64,000 nucleotides of DNA from Mitsuaria sp. 7 (GCF_001653795.1 NZ_CP011514.1:1114163-1178162), one strand, 5' to 3'; shown: positions 9,491 through 19,114, numbered from the stretch's first letter. Program-made: numbers and translations. Notes: generated from the sequence alone by a model not told the origin.

Positions 9491-9620
9491 GCCGCTGGCC
9501 CTCACCCCCACCCTCTCCCGCAAGCGGGAGAGGGAGTCCGACCGGCTCTACTCGCAGCGCTGGCTCCTCTTTCTCCCTCTCCCGCTTGCGGGAGAGGGCA
9601 GGGGTGAGGGCCAGCGGACG
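9491..9620. repeat. Inverted pair of dispersed palindromic repeats
   Basis: Two copies of a GC-rich dispersed element lie head-to-head. The left copy spans 9491-9541 (core CTCTCCCGCAAGCGGGAGAG) and the right copy 9573-9620 in the opposite orientation. Each core is itself a palindrome, and together they can form a long hairpin. Single copies recur near 18345, 29605, 40511 and 57211. The pair follows the peptidase operon and could terminate transcription or stabilise its mRNA. Confidence 0.85.
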
Positions 9621-9638
9621 TAGCAGTCAACGACCGTC

Positions 9639-10760
9639 ATGCCGGCGAAGTTCAGCAGGATGACAATCGCTTCCATGCGATCTCTTTCCCCTCTGGCGCC
9701 GCCCGCCGCGCGCGATGTCTGGCCCACGGGCTCGACCCGGGTCTCGGCGTTGTGGACCGAGATCGTGGACCTGCCGCGCCACATCGGCGCCGGCGTCGTC
9801 GAGCGTCTGACGCACGGCGTCTACCGCTCCAACGCCGTCGTGCTCGGCGGCAGCGGCACGCAGATCTCGCTGTTCCTCTCCGACGTGCTGCGCGTGCAGC
9901 TCAGCAACTGGACGCTGCCGTCGCACACGCGGCTCCATTTCCTCGTCGACCGGCCGTTGCTGGTCCTGCGCGCCTCGCTCTCCAGCGACACGACCTACGC
10001 CGTGCCCGGCCTGCCCCCCATGCTCTTCAACCGGCCCGAGATCGTGCTCACGCATGTGCCGGTCGGTGCGCAGCTCATCATGGACACGGCGGCGGACCGC
10101 CGCTTCCACGGCGTGGTCGCCTTCATCGAGGCGACCGCCTTCCTGCCGACCTTCGGACTGTCGCTGGACGCGATCCCGCCGGCGCTGCGCGAGGCGCTGC
10201 AGGGCAGCAGCACGGCGGGGCGGCTCGTCACGCTGCCGCTGGACGCCCGGCTGGCGCAGCTCGTTGCGCTGATGACCGATCCCCCGCGTTCGCCGGAAGT
10301 GCTGCCGCTCTTCGTGCGGGGCAAGCTCCATGAACTGGTCGCGCTCACGCTCGACGCGGCCTGGCGCAACGCGCAGTTCGCGGGGCCGGCCGCGGTGCGC
10401 CAGCGCGACGTCTACCTGGCCCACGCGGCGCGCGATGCGCTGGACAAGGACTTCGTGAACCCGCCGCGCATCCCGGACCTGGCCGAGGCCCTGGGCACCA
10501 ACCAGAGCCGCCTCGCCGCCGTGTTCCGCGAGGCCTTCCGCACGACGATGCAGGACTACTGGGTGTCGCGCCGCATCGTCGAGGCGCAACGCCTGCTGCT
10601 CATCGGCCACCTCAGCATCGGCCAGGTAGCGGAGCAGGTGGGTTACGCCCACCAGAGCAGTTTCACGACCGCGTTCCGCGCCTCGACAGGGATGTCGCCG
10701 CGGGAGTACCAGCAGCATCGCGCAGCGCTGGACCTGTCGTTGGGGTCAGGTCTGGTCTGA
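9639..10760 (+). CDS. AraC family transcriptional regulator
   Basis: 373-aa regulator with an N-terminal sensor region and a C-terminal AraC double helix-turn-helix. Helix 1 lies around LAEALGTNQSRLAAVF and helix 2 around IGQVAEQVGYAHQSSF, followed by the family signature ending SPREYQQH. ATG codons at 9639, 9660 and 9675 are all in frame. The one at 9639 lies right at the edge of the dispersed repeat, so 9675 is a credible alternative start. It sits directly after the peptidase operon and may regulate it. Its 3' end overlaps the convergent AraC gene by about 98 bp. Confidence 0.88.
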   Translation: MPAKFSRMTIASMRSLSPLAPPAARDVWPTGSTRVSALWTEIVDLPRHIGAGVVERLTHGVYRSNAVVLGGSGTQISLFLSDVLRVQLSNWTLPSHTRLHFLVDRPLLVLRASLSSDTTYAVPGLPPMLFNRPEIVLTHVPVGAQLIMDTAADRRFHGVVAFIEATAFLPTFGLSLDAIPPALREALQGSSTAGRLVTLPLDARLAQLVALMTDPPRSPEVLPLFVRGKLHELVALTLDAAWRNAQFAGPAAVRQRDVYLAHAARDALDKDFVNPPRIPDLAEALGTNQSRLAAVFREAFRTTMQDYWVSRRIVEAQRLLLIGHLSIGQVAEQVGYAHQSSFTTAFRASTGMSPREYQQHRAALDLSLGSGLV

Positions 10761-11697
10761 GACCGACGTCGGCGTCCGAATCCGGATTGGCCCCAGCGTC
10801 CAGGACGGTGTCGGACGACCGCCGTCGCGCGCTCGTCCGGAGTGCTCGCGGTGAGCACCCGAACTCCCGCCGGAACGCCCGGTTGAAGTTCGACAGATCG
10901 GCCCAGCCGCTGTCGTAGGCCACGTCGGTCACCGGGCGGCGGGTGTCGCGCAGCAGGTGCAGCGCGTGCATCAGGCGCTGACGGAGGAGGTACTGGTGCG
11001 GCGTCACGCCGATGGCCTGACGGAACACGCGCAGCAGATGGAAGGAACTCAGCCCCGCGGTCTGCGCGACCTCGTCCAGCGTGAGCGCCTCGGCGCTGCG
11101 CGTCTCGATGCAGAACGCCGCGGCCCGGGCGCGTTCGTCCTGACGAGGCAGCGGCTCGGGCGCTTCGCCATCGCCGAGCGCGCGGCGCACCAGGGCCACG
11201 ATGGCCAGCGTCGCTTCCTCGAGGGCGAAACCTTCTTCGCCGCCGTCGTCCAACCCGCGGAAGAGACAGGCCACGCGCGGCAGCGGCGGCAGGCAGGCAT
11301 GCGTGAAGCGCTCGGAGGCCTTGCCCGCGCCCGTCTGGCGGGCCGCGCCGAGGGCCGACAGCGTCCCGTCCAGCATCGATGCCGACATCGACAACACCGT
11401 GCAGTCGTCGCCCGCGCCGTCGCTGTCCTCGTGCGAGCACGCATAGCCGTCGCCGGCATTGCCCAGCATCAGCCAGCCGGGACCGAGTTCGGCCGCGCCG
11501 GTGCGCGTCCGGTAGGTGAAGCGGCCGCGATCGACCAGCGTGATCGAGAACTGCTGGTGCTCCTCGTCGACCGCACGCTCGCCGCGGGCGGCCCGGCACT
11601 GGCAGTGCATCAGCCGCAGGCCGGTGCCCGACTGCAGCGGGCGATAACGGCGGTCGGCAGCGACAGCGTCGACAAAGGAAGGGCGGGGCATTGGCAT
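10663..11697 (-). CDS. AraC family transcriptional regulator (cupin-type sensor)
   Basis: About 344 aa. The N-terminal half looks like a cupin sensor (ITLVDRGRFTY, followed by GPGWLMLGNAGDG). The C-terminal half holds both AraC helix-turn-helices (LDEVAQTAGLSSFHLLRVF and VTDVAYDSGWADLSNF). After the expected domain end at SPRAL there is an extra tail of about 55 low-complexity residues that runs antisense into the end of the convergent AraC gene. I chose the ATG at 11697; an in-frame TTG at 11727 and an ATG at 11691 also exist. It is divergent from the DUF4331 gene, which it may control. Confidence 0.85.
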   Translation of the reverse strand: MPMPRPSFVDAVAADRRYRPLQSGTGLRLMHCQCRAARGERAVDEEHQQFSITLVDRGRFTYRTRTGAAELGPGWLMLGNAGDGYACSHEDSDGAGDDCTVLSMSASMLDGTLSALGAARQTGAGKASERFTHACLPPLPRVACLFRGLDDGGEEGFALEEATLAIVALVRRALGDGEAPEPLPRQDERARAAAFCIETRSAEALTLDEVAQTAGLSSFHLLRVFRQAIGVTPHQYLLRQRLMHALHLLRDTRRPVTDVAYDSGWADLSNFNRAFRREFGCSPRALRTSARRRSSDTVLDAGANPDSDADVGLRPDLTPTTGPALRDAAGTPAATSLSRRGTRS

Positions 11698-11793
11698 GCG
11701 TGGAATGCTAAGGAGAACCCGCTCCAAAGCCTGTCAGCAGCCATCGCAGTTTTTGCCAAGTTTTCCAGGGCGGCCATCCCTAGGCTTGCCGGC

Positions 11794-14121
11794 ATGAAAC
11801 ACCTCATCACCCGCGCCATCGCCGCGCTCAGCAGCGCGATGTGCTTCGCCGTCGCGCCGTCCCGGGCTGCCGATCACCTCGACACGCCCACCGTCATCGC
11901 CGACCCCGCCGCCGACATCGGCGACCTCTTCGCCTGGACCTCCGCCGACGGGAAGCGTCTGAACCTCGTCATGGACATCGTCGGCAAGCGCTTCTCCGAC
12001 CAGGTGCAGTACGTCTTCCACGTGGACAGCGGTCAGCGCTTCGGCGCCACGACCGTCGGCACGCGGCTGCTCTGCCAGTTCGACGCCACGGGCATCGTCC
12101 ATTGCTGGGCCGGGCGGGAGGACAGCGTGCAGGGCGACGCCGGGGCGACGCTCGGCCTGAACAGCCGGAGCGGTCGCCTGCGCGTGTTCGCCGGTCAGCG
12201 CGACGATCCCTACTTCAACAACGTGCGAGGCACCCGCGCCGCGCTCAACGCGGCGGCGGACGCGGTCCGTTCGGATCATGCGCCGGCCGACCCCGGCGGC
12301 TTCCGCCGCTTCGACGAGCAGACGCTCCAGCGCATCCGCACGCTGTGGGGCCAGACCGAAGGCGGCCCCGCGCGCAACTTCCTCGCGGGCTGGACGACGT
12401 CGGCGCTGGTCGTGTCGGTGGATCTCGGCCTCGTGAACGCCGGTGGGCCGATGCTGGCGGTCTGGGGACGCACGGAACGCCGGCAGTCGGGATCGGACAA
12501 CGGACCGCCACCGCCCGGCGCGCCCATCGATCGCATGGGCCGCGCGCTGACCGGCAACGCGCTGCTGGCCACGATCGGCACGGACGAGGCGGCGAACGCG
12601 TTGAAGGAGGCCTACAACCACGCCGGCCCCGCCGCCTGGCAGGACTTCGCCGGCGAGATCGGCCGCAACCTGGCGCTGTACGACGGCTTCGACGGCGTGG
12701 CCGGCAACCAGTGGCTGGCGGATGCGCAGGAGCCGTCGCCCGCGCGCTACCGGCGGCTTGCCGAACTGCTGGCCGATGACCGCCTCTGGGTGGACAGCCG
12801 GCAGACGCGCTGCGAGGTCTACCTGGCCGTCGAACGCCGCGCCGCCGGCGCCACGCTGGCGCCCGACTGCGGCGGGCGCACGCCGCTGGTCAACGTCAAC
12901 GCGGTGTTCCGCTCGCTGCTGATCCGCGGCACGCCGGACCTGGCCGACGATGGCGTCACGCACGACGACCGCACCCATTCCACCGTCGACTTCCCGTTCC
13001 TCGCCGCGTCGGCGATGCCATCGACGACCACGGCACCCACGGCACCCACGGCACCCACGACACCGACGGCACCCACGACACCGACGGCGGCCACGACGCG
13101 CAGCGACATCGCGGTGGCCAACCTCGATCACCTGATCCGCCAGCACGGCACCGATCCGGCGGGATGGGAGTTCTCGCTGATGCGTCTGCAGTTCCTGGCC
13201 GACTACCGTGTGCTCGACCGCGCGGGCGAGGTCGCGGCGAGCCCAAAGGGCGACGTGATCCGCGATGCGGCCCGCCAGGCAATCCGCGACGGGACCGTCG
13301 GTCTGCAACGGGCGCGTGCGCTCGTGACCCTGCATCGATTCCAGGAAGCGGAGCGTGCTCTCGATGCCGTCGGCGCGACGCCGCTTCAGCGCGCGCCCTT
13401 GCTGGTCGCTACGGGCCGTGCGGGCCAGGTCTTGCCCGCGCTGAAGGACGAGGCCGAACGCCGGCCGGACTTCGCGAATCTCAGCGCCCTGGCCCGCGCT
13501 GAGGCCGCCGTCGGTTGCCTCGAAGACGCCGACCGCCACTACGCCCAGGCGCTGACGACGCTGGACACGACGTGGCCGTTCCCCGCCGCGGCCATCGCCT
13601 TTGCGCGAGGTCTGATGTGGGCGGAGCAGGGCGGCGACGCGGCGCGCGGCGCAGCCTTCTACGAGGAGGCGCTGCGCCTGCTGCCCGACTACGCGGCGGC
13701 CGGCATCCACCTTGCCGAGCTGGAGATCGCCCGGGGTGACGAGGCCTCGGCGCAGGCGCGGCTGACGCGTGTCGCCCGGAATACGGACGAGCCCGAGGCC
13801 CTCGCGCTGCTCGGCGAGCTGCACCTCCGCGAGGGCAGGACCTCGCTCGGCCGCGAGGAGATCGCCCGCGCGAAGCGTCGCTACGAGGCGCTGCTGTCCC
13901 GGCATCCGCAGGCGTTCGCCGATCACGCCGCCGAGTTCTACCTCGGTGCCGGCCGCGACCCCCGGCGTGCGTGGACCTGGGCCCGGCTCAACCTGGGCGA
14001 GCGGCCGACGCGGCGTGCCCATGCGCTCGCGATCCGGGCGGCCGAGGCGCTCGGCCTGACGCGGGAGGCTGCGGCGCTGCGCGACCGGATGGGCGCACGC
14101 CACGCATTGCGGGGGGCCTGA
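11794..14121 (+). CDS. Secreted DUF4331 protein with C-terminal TPR region
   Basis: About 775 aa. A signal peptide ends near SRAADH (residues 1-26). The mature protein opens with DHLDTPTVIADPAADIGDLF, the start of DUF4331, which fills roughly residues 26-400. A Thr/Ala/Pro linker near residues 410-430 is made of 9-bp DNA repeats (TAP, TTP). The remaining 340 residues are alpha-helical and TPR-like, with Ala-rich helices such as GAAFYEEALRLLPDYAAAGI. DUF4331 has no settled biochemical function. Fusion to TPR suggests a protein-binding role at the cell envelope. It is divergent from the AraC gene at 10663-11697. Confidence 0.85.
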   Translation: MKHLITRAIAALSSAMCFAVAPSRAADHLDTPTVIADPAADIGDLFAWTSADGKRLNLVMDIVGKRFSDQVQYVFHVDSGQRFGATTVGTRLLCQFDATGIVHCWAGREDSVQGDAGATLGLNSRSGRLRVFAGQRDDPYFNNVRGTRAALNAAADAVRSDHAPADPGGFRRFDEQTLQRIRTLWGQTEGGPARNFLAGWTTSALVVSVDLGLVNAGGPMLAVWGRTERRQSGSDNGPPPPGAPIDRMGRALTGNALLATIGTDEAANALKEAYNHAGPAAWQDFAGEIGRNLALYDGFDGVAGNQWLADAQEPSPARYRRLAELLADDRLWVDSRQTRCEVYLAVERRAAGATLAPDCGGRTPLVNVNAVFRSLLIRGTPDLADDGVTHDDRTHSTVDFPFLAASAMPSTTTAPTAPTAPTTPTAPTTPTAATTRSDIAVANLDHLIRQHGTDPAGWEFSLMRLQFLADYRVLDRAGEVAASPKGDVIRDAARQAIRDGTVGLQRARALVTLHRFQEAERALDAVGATPLQRAPLLVATGRAGQVLPALKDEAERRPDFANLSALARAEAAVGCLEDADRHYAQALTTLDTTWPFPAAAIAFARGLMWAEQGGDAARGAAFYEEALRLLPDYAAAGIHLAELEIARGDEASAQARLTRVARNTDEPEALALLGELHLREGRTSLGREEIARAKRRYEALLSRHPQAFADHAAEFYLGAGRDPRRAWTWARLNLGERPTRRAHALAIRAAEALGLTREAAALRDRMGARHALRGA

Positions 14122-14199
14122 GCGCCGACGGCGGCGGACCCGGCTGCGATACTCCCGCCGTCCCCTTCGCTCCGGAAGGGCCCAGCTCCATCGCCCGCC

Positions 14200-15888
14200 A
14201 TGACCGACGACCTGCGCCAGCCTTCCGATCTCCCCGCCGCGGCGGCGACCTCCGAGGGCCTCTCGGAAGCGTCAGCCCAGCGCCAGTCCAACGACCTCGC
14301 CCAGTTCCAGACGCTCTTCGAGCGCATGGACGAGGGCTACTGCGTCATCGAGTTCATCGACGGCCCGCACGGCCCGCTGAGCGACTACGTGCACGTGCTC
14401 GCCAACCCGGCGTACTACGCCAACGCCGGCATCGCCGACGTCGTCGGGCAGAAGGTGCGGGAGATGGTGCCGGCCGAAGCCGATGCCTGGGTCGAGACCT
14501 ACCGCAAGGTCCTGCTCACGGGGATCCCGGTGCGCTTCGAGCGCGAGCTCGAACGGACCGGGCGCTACCTGGAGCTTTCCGCCTTCCGCATCGATCCGGT
14601 CGAGCGCCGCCAGGTGGCCGTGCTGTTCCAGGACGTGACGCGGCGCCATCGCGCCGACCAGGAACTGCGCGAGCTCAACGAGACGCTGGAACGCCGCGTG
14701 CAGGAGGAGGTCGAGCAGCGCCTGCGCACCGAGGAGGCGCTGCGCCAGTCCCAGAAGATGGAAGCCGTGGGTCAGTTGACCGGCGGCATCGCGCACGACT
14801 TCAACAACATGCTGGCCGTCGTGGTCAGCTCACTCGACCTGCTGGCGCGCAAGTTCCTGAAGGACGACCCGCAGGCCATGCGCTACGTCGACGCGGCGCG
14901 CAACGGCACGCAGCGCGCGGCGCAGCTGACGCAACGGCTGCTCGCGTTCTCGCGCCAGCAGCCGCTGCGGCCCGAGGCGCTCAACGCCAACCGGCTGGTG
15001 GCCGGCATGTCCGACCTGCTGCGCCATTCGATCGGCGGCGCCATCTCGCTGGAGGCGGTGCAGGCCGGCGGCCTGTGGCGCACGCATGCCGACCCGAACC
15101 AGCTGGAGAGCGCGATCCTCAACCTCGCCGTCAACGCGCGCGACGCGATGCCCGACGGCGGGCGCCTGACCATCGAGACCGCGAACGCCCACCTCGACGA
15201 GCGCTACGTCGCCGAGCAGGTCGGCGTGCTGCCCGGCCAGTACGTGATGGTCGCGGTGACCGACACCGGCAGCGGCATGACGCCGGACGTGCTGGCGCGG
15301 GCCTTCGATCCCTTCTTCACGACGAAGGAAGTGGGCCGCGGCACGGGCCTCGGCCTCAGCCAGGTCTACGGCTTCGTCAAGCAGTCCGGCGGCCACGTGA
15401 AGATCTACTCCGAGCCCGGTCAGGGCACGACGGTGAAGATCTATCTGCCGCGCCTGCTCAACGATCAGGAAGAGGAGATCGAGTCGCAGCGCGTGCCGCT
15501 GGTGTCCGCGTCGCAGGGCCAGGAGACGGTGCTGGTGGTCGAGGACGAACCCGCCGTGCGCGCGTCCTCCGTCGACGCGTTGACGGAGCTGGGCTACCGC
15601 GTGCTCGAGGCCGACGGCGGCGAGGCGGGCTTGAAGCTGTTGGACTCGCACCCCGAGATCGCGCTCGTCTTTGCCGACGTCGTGATGCCGGGCATGAACG
15701 GGCGCAAGCTCGCCGACGAGGCGCGCCGGCGCCGGCCCGGACTGAAGGTGCTGTTCACGACCGGCTACTCGCGCAACGCGGTCGTGCACAACGGCGTGCT
15801 CGATCCCGGCGTGGACCTGCTCGGCAAGCCGTTCACGCTGGACGAGCTGGCCGCGGCGGTCCGCGCGGTGCTGGACCGCGCGGATTGA
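14200..15888 (+). CDS. Hybrid sensor histidine kinase with receiver domain
   Basis: 562-aa soluble kinase. The N-terminal 150 residues resemble a PAS sensor (DEGYCVIEFID). A short coiled coil (about 150-185) leads to HisKA with phospho-acceptor His199 in GGIAHDFNN. The ATPase domain has the N box NLAVNARDAMPDGG, G1 DTGSGM and G2 GRGTGLGLSQVYGF. The C-terminal receiver (about 435-555) has acidic EDEPA and phospho-acceptor Asp493 in FADVVMPGMNG. No transmembrane segment is seen, so it senses a cytoplasmic cue. No separate output regulator is adjacent. It ends 3 nt from the convergent siderophore receptor. Confidence 0.92.
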   Translation: MTDDLRQPSDLPAAAATSEGLSEASAQRQSNDLAQFQTLFERMDEGYCVIEFIDGPHGPLSDYVHVLANPAYYANAGIADVVGQKVREMVPAEADAWVETYRKVLLTGIPVRFERELERTGRYLELSAFRIDPVERRQVAVLFQDVTRRHRADQELRELNETLERRVQEEVEQRLRTEEALRQSQKMEAVGQLTGGIAHDFNNMLAVVVSSLDLLARKFLKDDPQAMRYVDAARNGTQRAAQLTQRLLAFSRQQPLRPEALNANRLVAGMSDLLRHSIGGAISLEAVQAGGLWRTHADPNQLESAILNLAVNARDAMPDGGRLTIETANAHLDERYVAEQVGVLPGQYVMVAVTDTGSGMTPDVLARAFDPFFTTKEVGRGTGLGLSQVYGFVKQSGGHVKIYSEPGQGTTVKIYLPRLLNDQEEEIESQRVPLVSASQGQETVLVVEDEPAVRASSVDALTELGYRVLEADGGEAGLKLLDSHPEIALVFADVVMPGMNGRKLADEARRRRPGLKVLFTTGYSRNAVVHNGVLDPGVDLLGKPFTLDELAAAVRAVLDRAD

Positions 15889-15891
15889 CGC

Positions 15892-18138
15892 TCAGAACCG
15901 GTAGGTCGCGTTGACCGACACCGCGCGCGGGGCGCCCCAGGAGTAGGTCGAGTAGTAGCTGAAGATCGTGTAGTACTTCTTGTCGAAGAGGTTGGTCACG
16001 TTGACCGACGCCGACAGGTTCTTGTTGAACTCGTAGCTCGCCATCGCGTCGAAGATCCAGTAGCCATCGACGGTGTGCTTCACCATGCCGCCGCCGGGCG
16101 TGCTGATGTCGCCCCAGGTCTTGTCCTGCCAGCGCGCGCCGCCGCCCACGCGCAGGCCGTTCAGAGCGCCGCCCAGCGCGCCGTCGAGCTTGTGCGTGGT
16201 GTACAGGCTGAACTGGTTGGCCGGCGTGAGCGTCGTGACGCGCTCGCCCTGCTGCTTGGACACGCTGTGCGTGTAGCCCGCCTGCAGCTGCCAACTCGGC
16301 GTGATCTGGCCGGAGATCTCGAACTCCACGCCCTTGGTCTTGATGCCGTCGGCCGCGCGATAGGCAACGCCGCCGGTGGGCGTCTTGCCGCCGGTCTCGA
16401 TCGCGAAGTTGTCCTGCTGCAGCTGGAAGTAGGCCGCCGACGCGTTCAGGCGGCCGTTCAGCCACGACGCCTTCGCGCCCGCTTCGTAGTTCTTGCCGCG
16501 CAGCGGATCCAGCGTGCGGCCCGCCTCGTCCTGGGAGGACTGCGGCGAGAAGATGTCGGTGTAGCTCGCGTAGAGCGCGTACTCGCGGGTCAGGTCCCAG
16601 ACCGCGCCGACATAGGGGATGAACACGCCGGACTCGTCCAGCCCCTGCGCCTTGTTGCGGTAGGCGGACCAGCGGCCGCCGGTGATCAGCTTCAGGTCGG
16701 CGGGCAGGTTCCAGCGCGCGGCGGCGTAGAGGCCGCGCTCGCGCGTCGTCTCGTCGTTGGTGAAGTCGGGCGTGCCGTGCCACACGGGCTCGGGCACCTG
16801 GCCGTTCCACTGGTAGTAGTTGGGCACGTTCACGTCGTAGCCGTCGGCGAGGTAGTAGCCGTCGTTCTTCCACTGCCGGCGGGCCAGGCTGCCGCCCACC
16901 ACCAGTTCGTGCTTGCGGCCGGCCAGCGTGAAGGGGCCGGTGGCGTAGACGTCGGCGGCGTCGCTGGTCGTCTTGCCGATGTACTGGCCGATCCACATCG
17001 ACACGCCGGCGCCGGTCGCCGGGTCGGGGAAGCCCGAGGCGCCCGCGCCGAGGTTGGCGTCGTAGCCGTTGATCTGGTGATTCAGCTGCAGCTTGGCGAC
17101 CCAGCCGCTGTCGAAGTTGTGCTCCAGCGTCGCGAAGCCGGTGCGGGTGTACTGCTCCCAGCGGCTCCAGGTCGCGCCGTTGTTGAAGGAGCGCGGCCGG
17201 TCGTTGAACTCGCCCAGCGAATTCAGCAGCGGGATGCCGCCCCAGCTCGAGCCCTTGGGCTTGCTGTCCAGGTAGTCGAAGCCGACGGTGAGCAGCGTGT
17301 CGGGGGTCAGGTCGGCCTCGACGATGCCGTAGAGCACGGTGGTCTTGCGCTCGTAGTGGTCGACCTGCGACTGGCGGTCGGTGTAGGCGGCGACGCCGCG
17401 TGCACGGAGGCTGCCGCTCTCGTTGAGCGCGCCGCCGACGTCGACCTCGCTGCGCCAGGTGCCCCAGCTGCCGATGCCGGCCGAGGCGTGGCCGCGGAAC
17501 TCGCGCGTGGGCTTCTTGCGGATCAGGTTGATCGTGGCGCCGGGCGAGCCGCTGCCGGTGAGCAGGCCGGTCGCGCCCTTGAGCACTTCCACGCGGTCGT
17601 AGATCGAGGTGTCGCTGAGCGTGTTGCCCGCGGAGTAGGACGAGTCCCGCGTCATCGGCACGCCGTCGTACTGGAAGTTCTGGACCGCGAAGCCGCGCGA
17701 GTAGTACTCGGTGCGCTCGCTGTCGTAGGTGACGATGCTGATGCCCGGGGTCTGGGCCATCACGTCGTCGATGGAGGTGAGGTTGAAGTCGTCCATCTTC
17801 TGGCGCGTGATCACGCTGATGGACTGCGGCGTCTCCTTGGGCGAAAGCACCAGGCGCGTCGCCGTGGCGATGGTGCCGGAGGCGTAGGAGCCGGACTTCT
17901 CGGTGATCTCGCCGAGGCGGTTGGCGTTGACGGTGACCGCGGGCAGCGCGACGTCGGCCGCGGTGGCCGAAGCCGCCGATGCTGCGGGCGCAGCGGGTGC
18001 GGCAGCCGCGGGCTTGGCCGGCGCTTCCTGCGCCAGGACGGGCGTGGAGATCAGCAGACCGGCGCCGGACAGGGCGACGACGAGCGAGGGAAACGCAGGG
18101 CGGGGCAAGCCGCGCGAGGACCGGAGCGAAGTGGACAT
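15892..18138 (-). CDS. TonB-dependent siderophore receptor (FpvA/FhuE type)
   Basis: 748-aa outer-membrane receptor. The signal peptide ends near VLAQEA (residues 1-37) and is followed by an Ala/Pro-rich spacer and a TonB-box-like ALPAVTV. Plug motifs are those of ferric-siderophore receptors: SPKETPQSISVITRQKM and GATGLLTGSGSPGATINL. The barrel ends with Phe (NATYRF), as expected for an outer-membrane protein. A strong Fur-box-like sequence lies about 110-140 bp upstream, so iron repression is likely. The particular siderophore cannot be read from the sequence. Confidence 0.95.
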   Translation of the reverse strand: MSTSLRSSRGLPRPAFPSLVVALSGAGLLISTPVLAQEAPAKPAAAAPAAPAASAASATAADVALPAVTVNANRLGEITEKSGSYASGTIATATRLVLSPKETPQSISVITRQKMDDFNLTSIDDVMAQTPGISIVTYDSERTEYYSRGFAVQNFQYDGVPMTRDSSYSAGNTLSDTSIYDRVEVLKGATGLLTGSGSPGATINLIRKKPTREFRGHASAGIGSWGTWRSEVDVGGALNESGSLRARGVAAYTDRQSQVDHYERKTTVLYGIVEADLTPDTLLTVGFDYLDSKPKGSSWGGIPLLNSLGEFNDRPRSFNNGATWSRWEQYTRTGFATLEHNFDSGWVAKLQLNHQINGYDANLGAGASGFPDPATGAGVSMWIGQYIGKTTSDAADVYATGPFTLAGRKHELVVGGSLARRQWKNDGYYLADGYDVNVPNYYQWNGQVPEPVWHGTPDFTNDETTRERGLYAAARWNLPADLKLITGGRWSAYRNKAQGLDESGVFIPYVGAVWDLTREYALYASYTDIFSPQSSQDEAGRTLDPLRGKNYEAGAKASWLNGRLNASAAYFQLQQDNFAIETGGKTPTGGVAYRAADGIKTKGVEFEISGQITPSWQLQAGYTHSVSKQQGERVTTLTPANQFSLYTTHKLDGALGGALNGLRVGGGARWQDKTWGDISTPGGGMVKHTVDGYWIFDAMASYEFNKNLSASVNVTNLFDKKYYTIFSYYSTYSWGAPRAVSVNATYRF

Positions 18139-18245
18139 GGCAGGGCGTCTCCTGCCGTGGCCCTCAACGAAGGGGCATCACGTCGGCCTGTGCCGCGGAG
18201 ATCGGGGGTGGGAGTGGGACATGGTCGAGCGGACCGCGAGTTGTT

Positions 18246-18281
18246 GATAATAATTCTCAATTGAGAAGTTTCTCATTTGAG
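18246..18281 (-). promoter_or_regulatory. Fur box pair upstream of siderophore receptor
   Basis: An AT-rich island in a GC-rich region. It contains GATAATAATTCTCAA (18246-18260), which resembles the classic Fur hexamer arrays. Overlapping it is the palindrome AATTGAGAAGTTTCTCATT (18259-18277) with TGAGAA/TTCTCA arms. It lies upstream of the minus-strand receptor start at 18138. This fits iron-dependent repression by Fur; binding itself is inferred. Confidence 0.75.
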
Positions 18282-18343
18282 TTGATCGCGTATTCGCACG
18301 ACGCGATGTCCAGTCGCACGGATGCGACGGTGGACGACCTCGG

Positions 18344-18396
18344 TCGGACTCCCTCTCCCGCAACGCGGGAGAGGGTGGGGGTGAGGGCCAGCGGCC
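18344..18396. repeat. Dispersed palindromic repeat copy
   Basis: A single copy of the dispersed element, with core CCCTCTCCCGCAACGCGGGA and the flank GTGGGGGTGAGGGCCAGCGG. It ends 7 bp before the stop codon of the cupin gene at 18404. The core palindrome could act as a terminator for that minus-strand gene, though no T-run follows. Confidence 0.8.
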
Positions 18397-18403
18397 GTGG
18401 AAG

Positions 18404-18979
18404 TCAGGCCAGTGCCGAATACCCCGAAACGAAGCGATGCGGCGTGCCATCGGCGTCGTAGGTCGACCGCTCGATGCGGCCGATGTCCGCGCCGTAGACG
18501 TGGATGCTGATGGAGACCTGACCCTCGACCGCGTTGTGGACGCGATGGATGTCCCCGAGCCGCGGCGAGACCGCCTCGACCTGACCCGGTGACAGGCGCA
18601 CCGGCGGACCCTCCGGCACCAGCTCATGCGGCCCGGTGAAGCGGTACCCCTGCGAGACCTCCGCGCCGCGCAGCATGCCGATCAGCCCCCAGACGGTGTG
18701 GTCGTGGATGGGCGTGGCCTGACCCGGTCCCCAGACGAAGGACACGATGGAGAAGCGTCCCTGCGGGTCCACATGCAGCGGGTACTGCCGATAGCGATCG
18801 GCGCCCGGCCGCGCATGGCTCGACGGCAGCCAGTCGTCGTGCGCGACGAGCTCGGCGAGCAGCGGGCGCAGCGTCGTCAACAGCTCGGACTCGCGCAGGC
18901 CTTTGCCGATCAATGCCTCGACGGCGGCGATGAACCGTTGCAAGGGCTCCGGTGGCACGGGCTGGCGAAGGGCGCTCAT
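18404..18979 (-). CDS. Cysteine dioxygenase-like cupin protein
   Basis: 191-aa single-domain cupin of the cysteine dioxygenase / mercaptopropionate dioxygenase type. The iron-binding pattern is visible as IHDHTVWG (HxH) with a later conserved His in GDIHRVHNA. Such enzymes use iron and O2 to oxidise thiols to sulfinates. The start at 18979 (MSALRQP) gives a normal family length. It is divergent from the SsuD-like monooxygenase gene, 135 bp away, and followed by an SsuA-like binding protein on the other side, pointing to organosulfur use. The exact substrate is not determinable. Confidence 0.82.
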   Translation of the reverse strand: MSALRQPVPPEPLQRFIAAVEALIGKGLRESELLTTLRPLLAELVAHDDWLPSSHARPGADRYRQYPLHVDPQGRFSIVSFVWGPGQATPIHDHTVWGLIGMLRGAEVSQGYRFTGPHELVPEGPPVRLSPGQVEAVSPRLGDIHRVHNAVEGQVSISIHVYGADIGRIERSTYDADGTPHRFVSGYSALA

Positions 18980-19114
18980 GCGTCGCAGTGTGGGCGCCGT
19001 CGTGGCCGCCGTGAATCCTGCAATCCGAGCATGGAAAGTCGGATTCGTTCTTTGCCGCGGACGGCGCGGATCTCTACGTTCCGTTCCTGTCAGACCAACG
19101 CAGAGGCCACCGGC

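Noticed and set aside
16075..18264. Plus-strand frame of more than 700 codons opposite the siderophore receptor
   Set aside because: Translation is Ala/Arg/Val-rich without domains; the minus-strand receptor accounts for the region.
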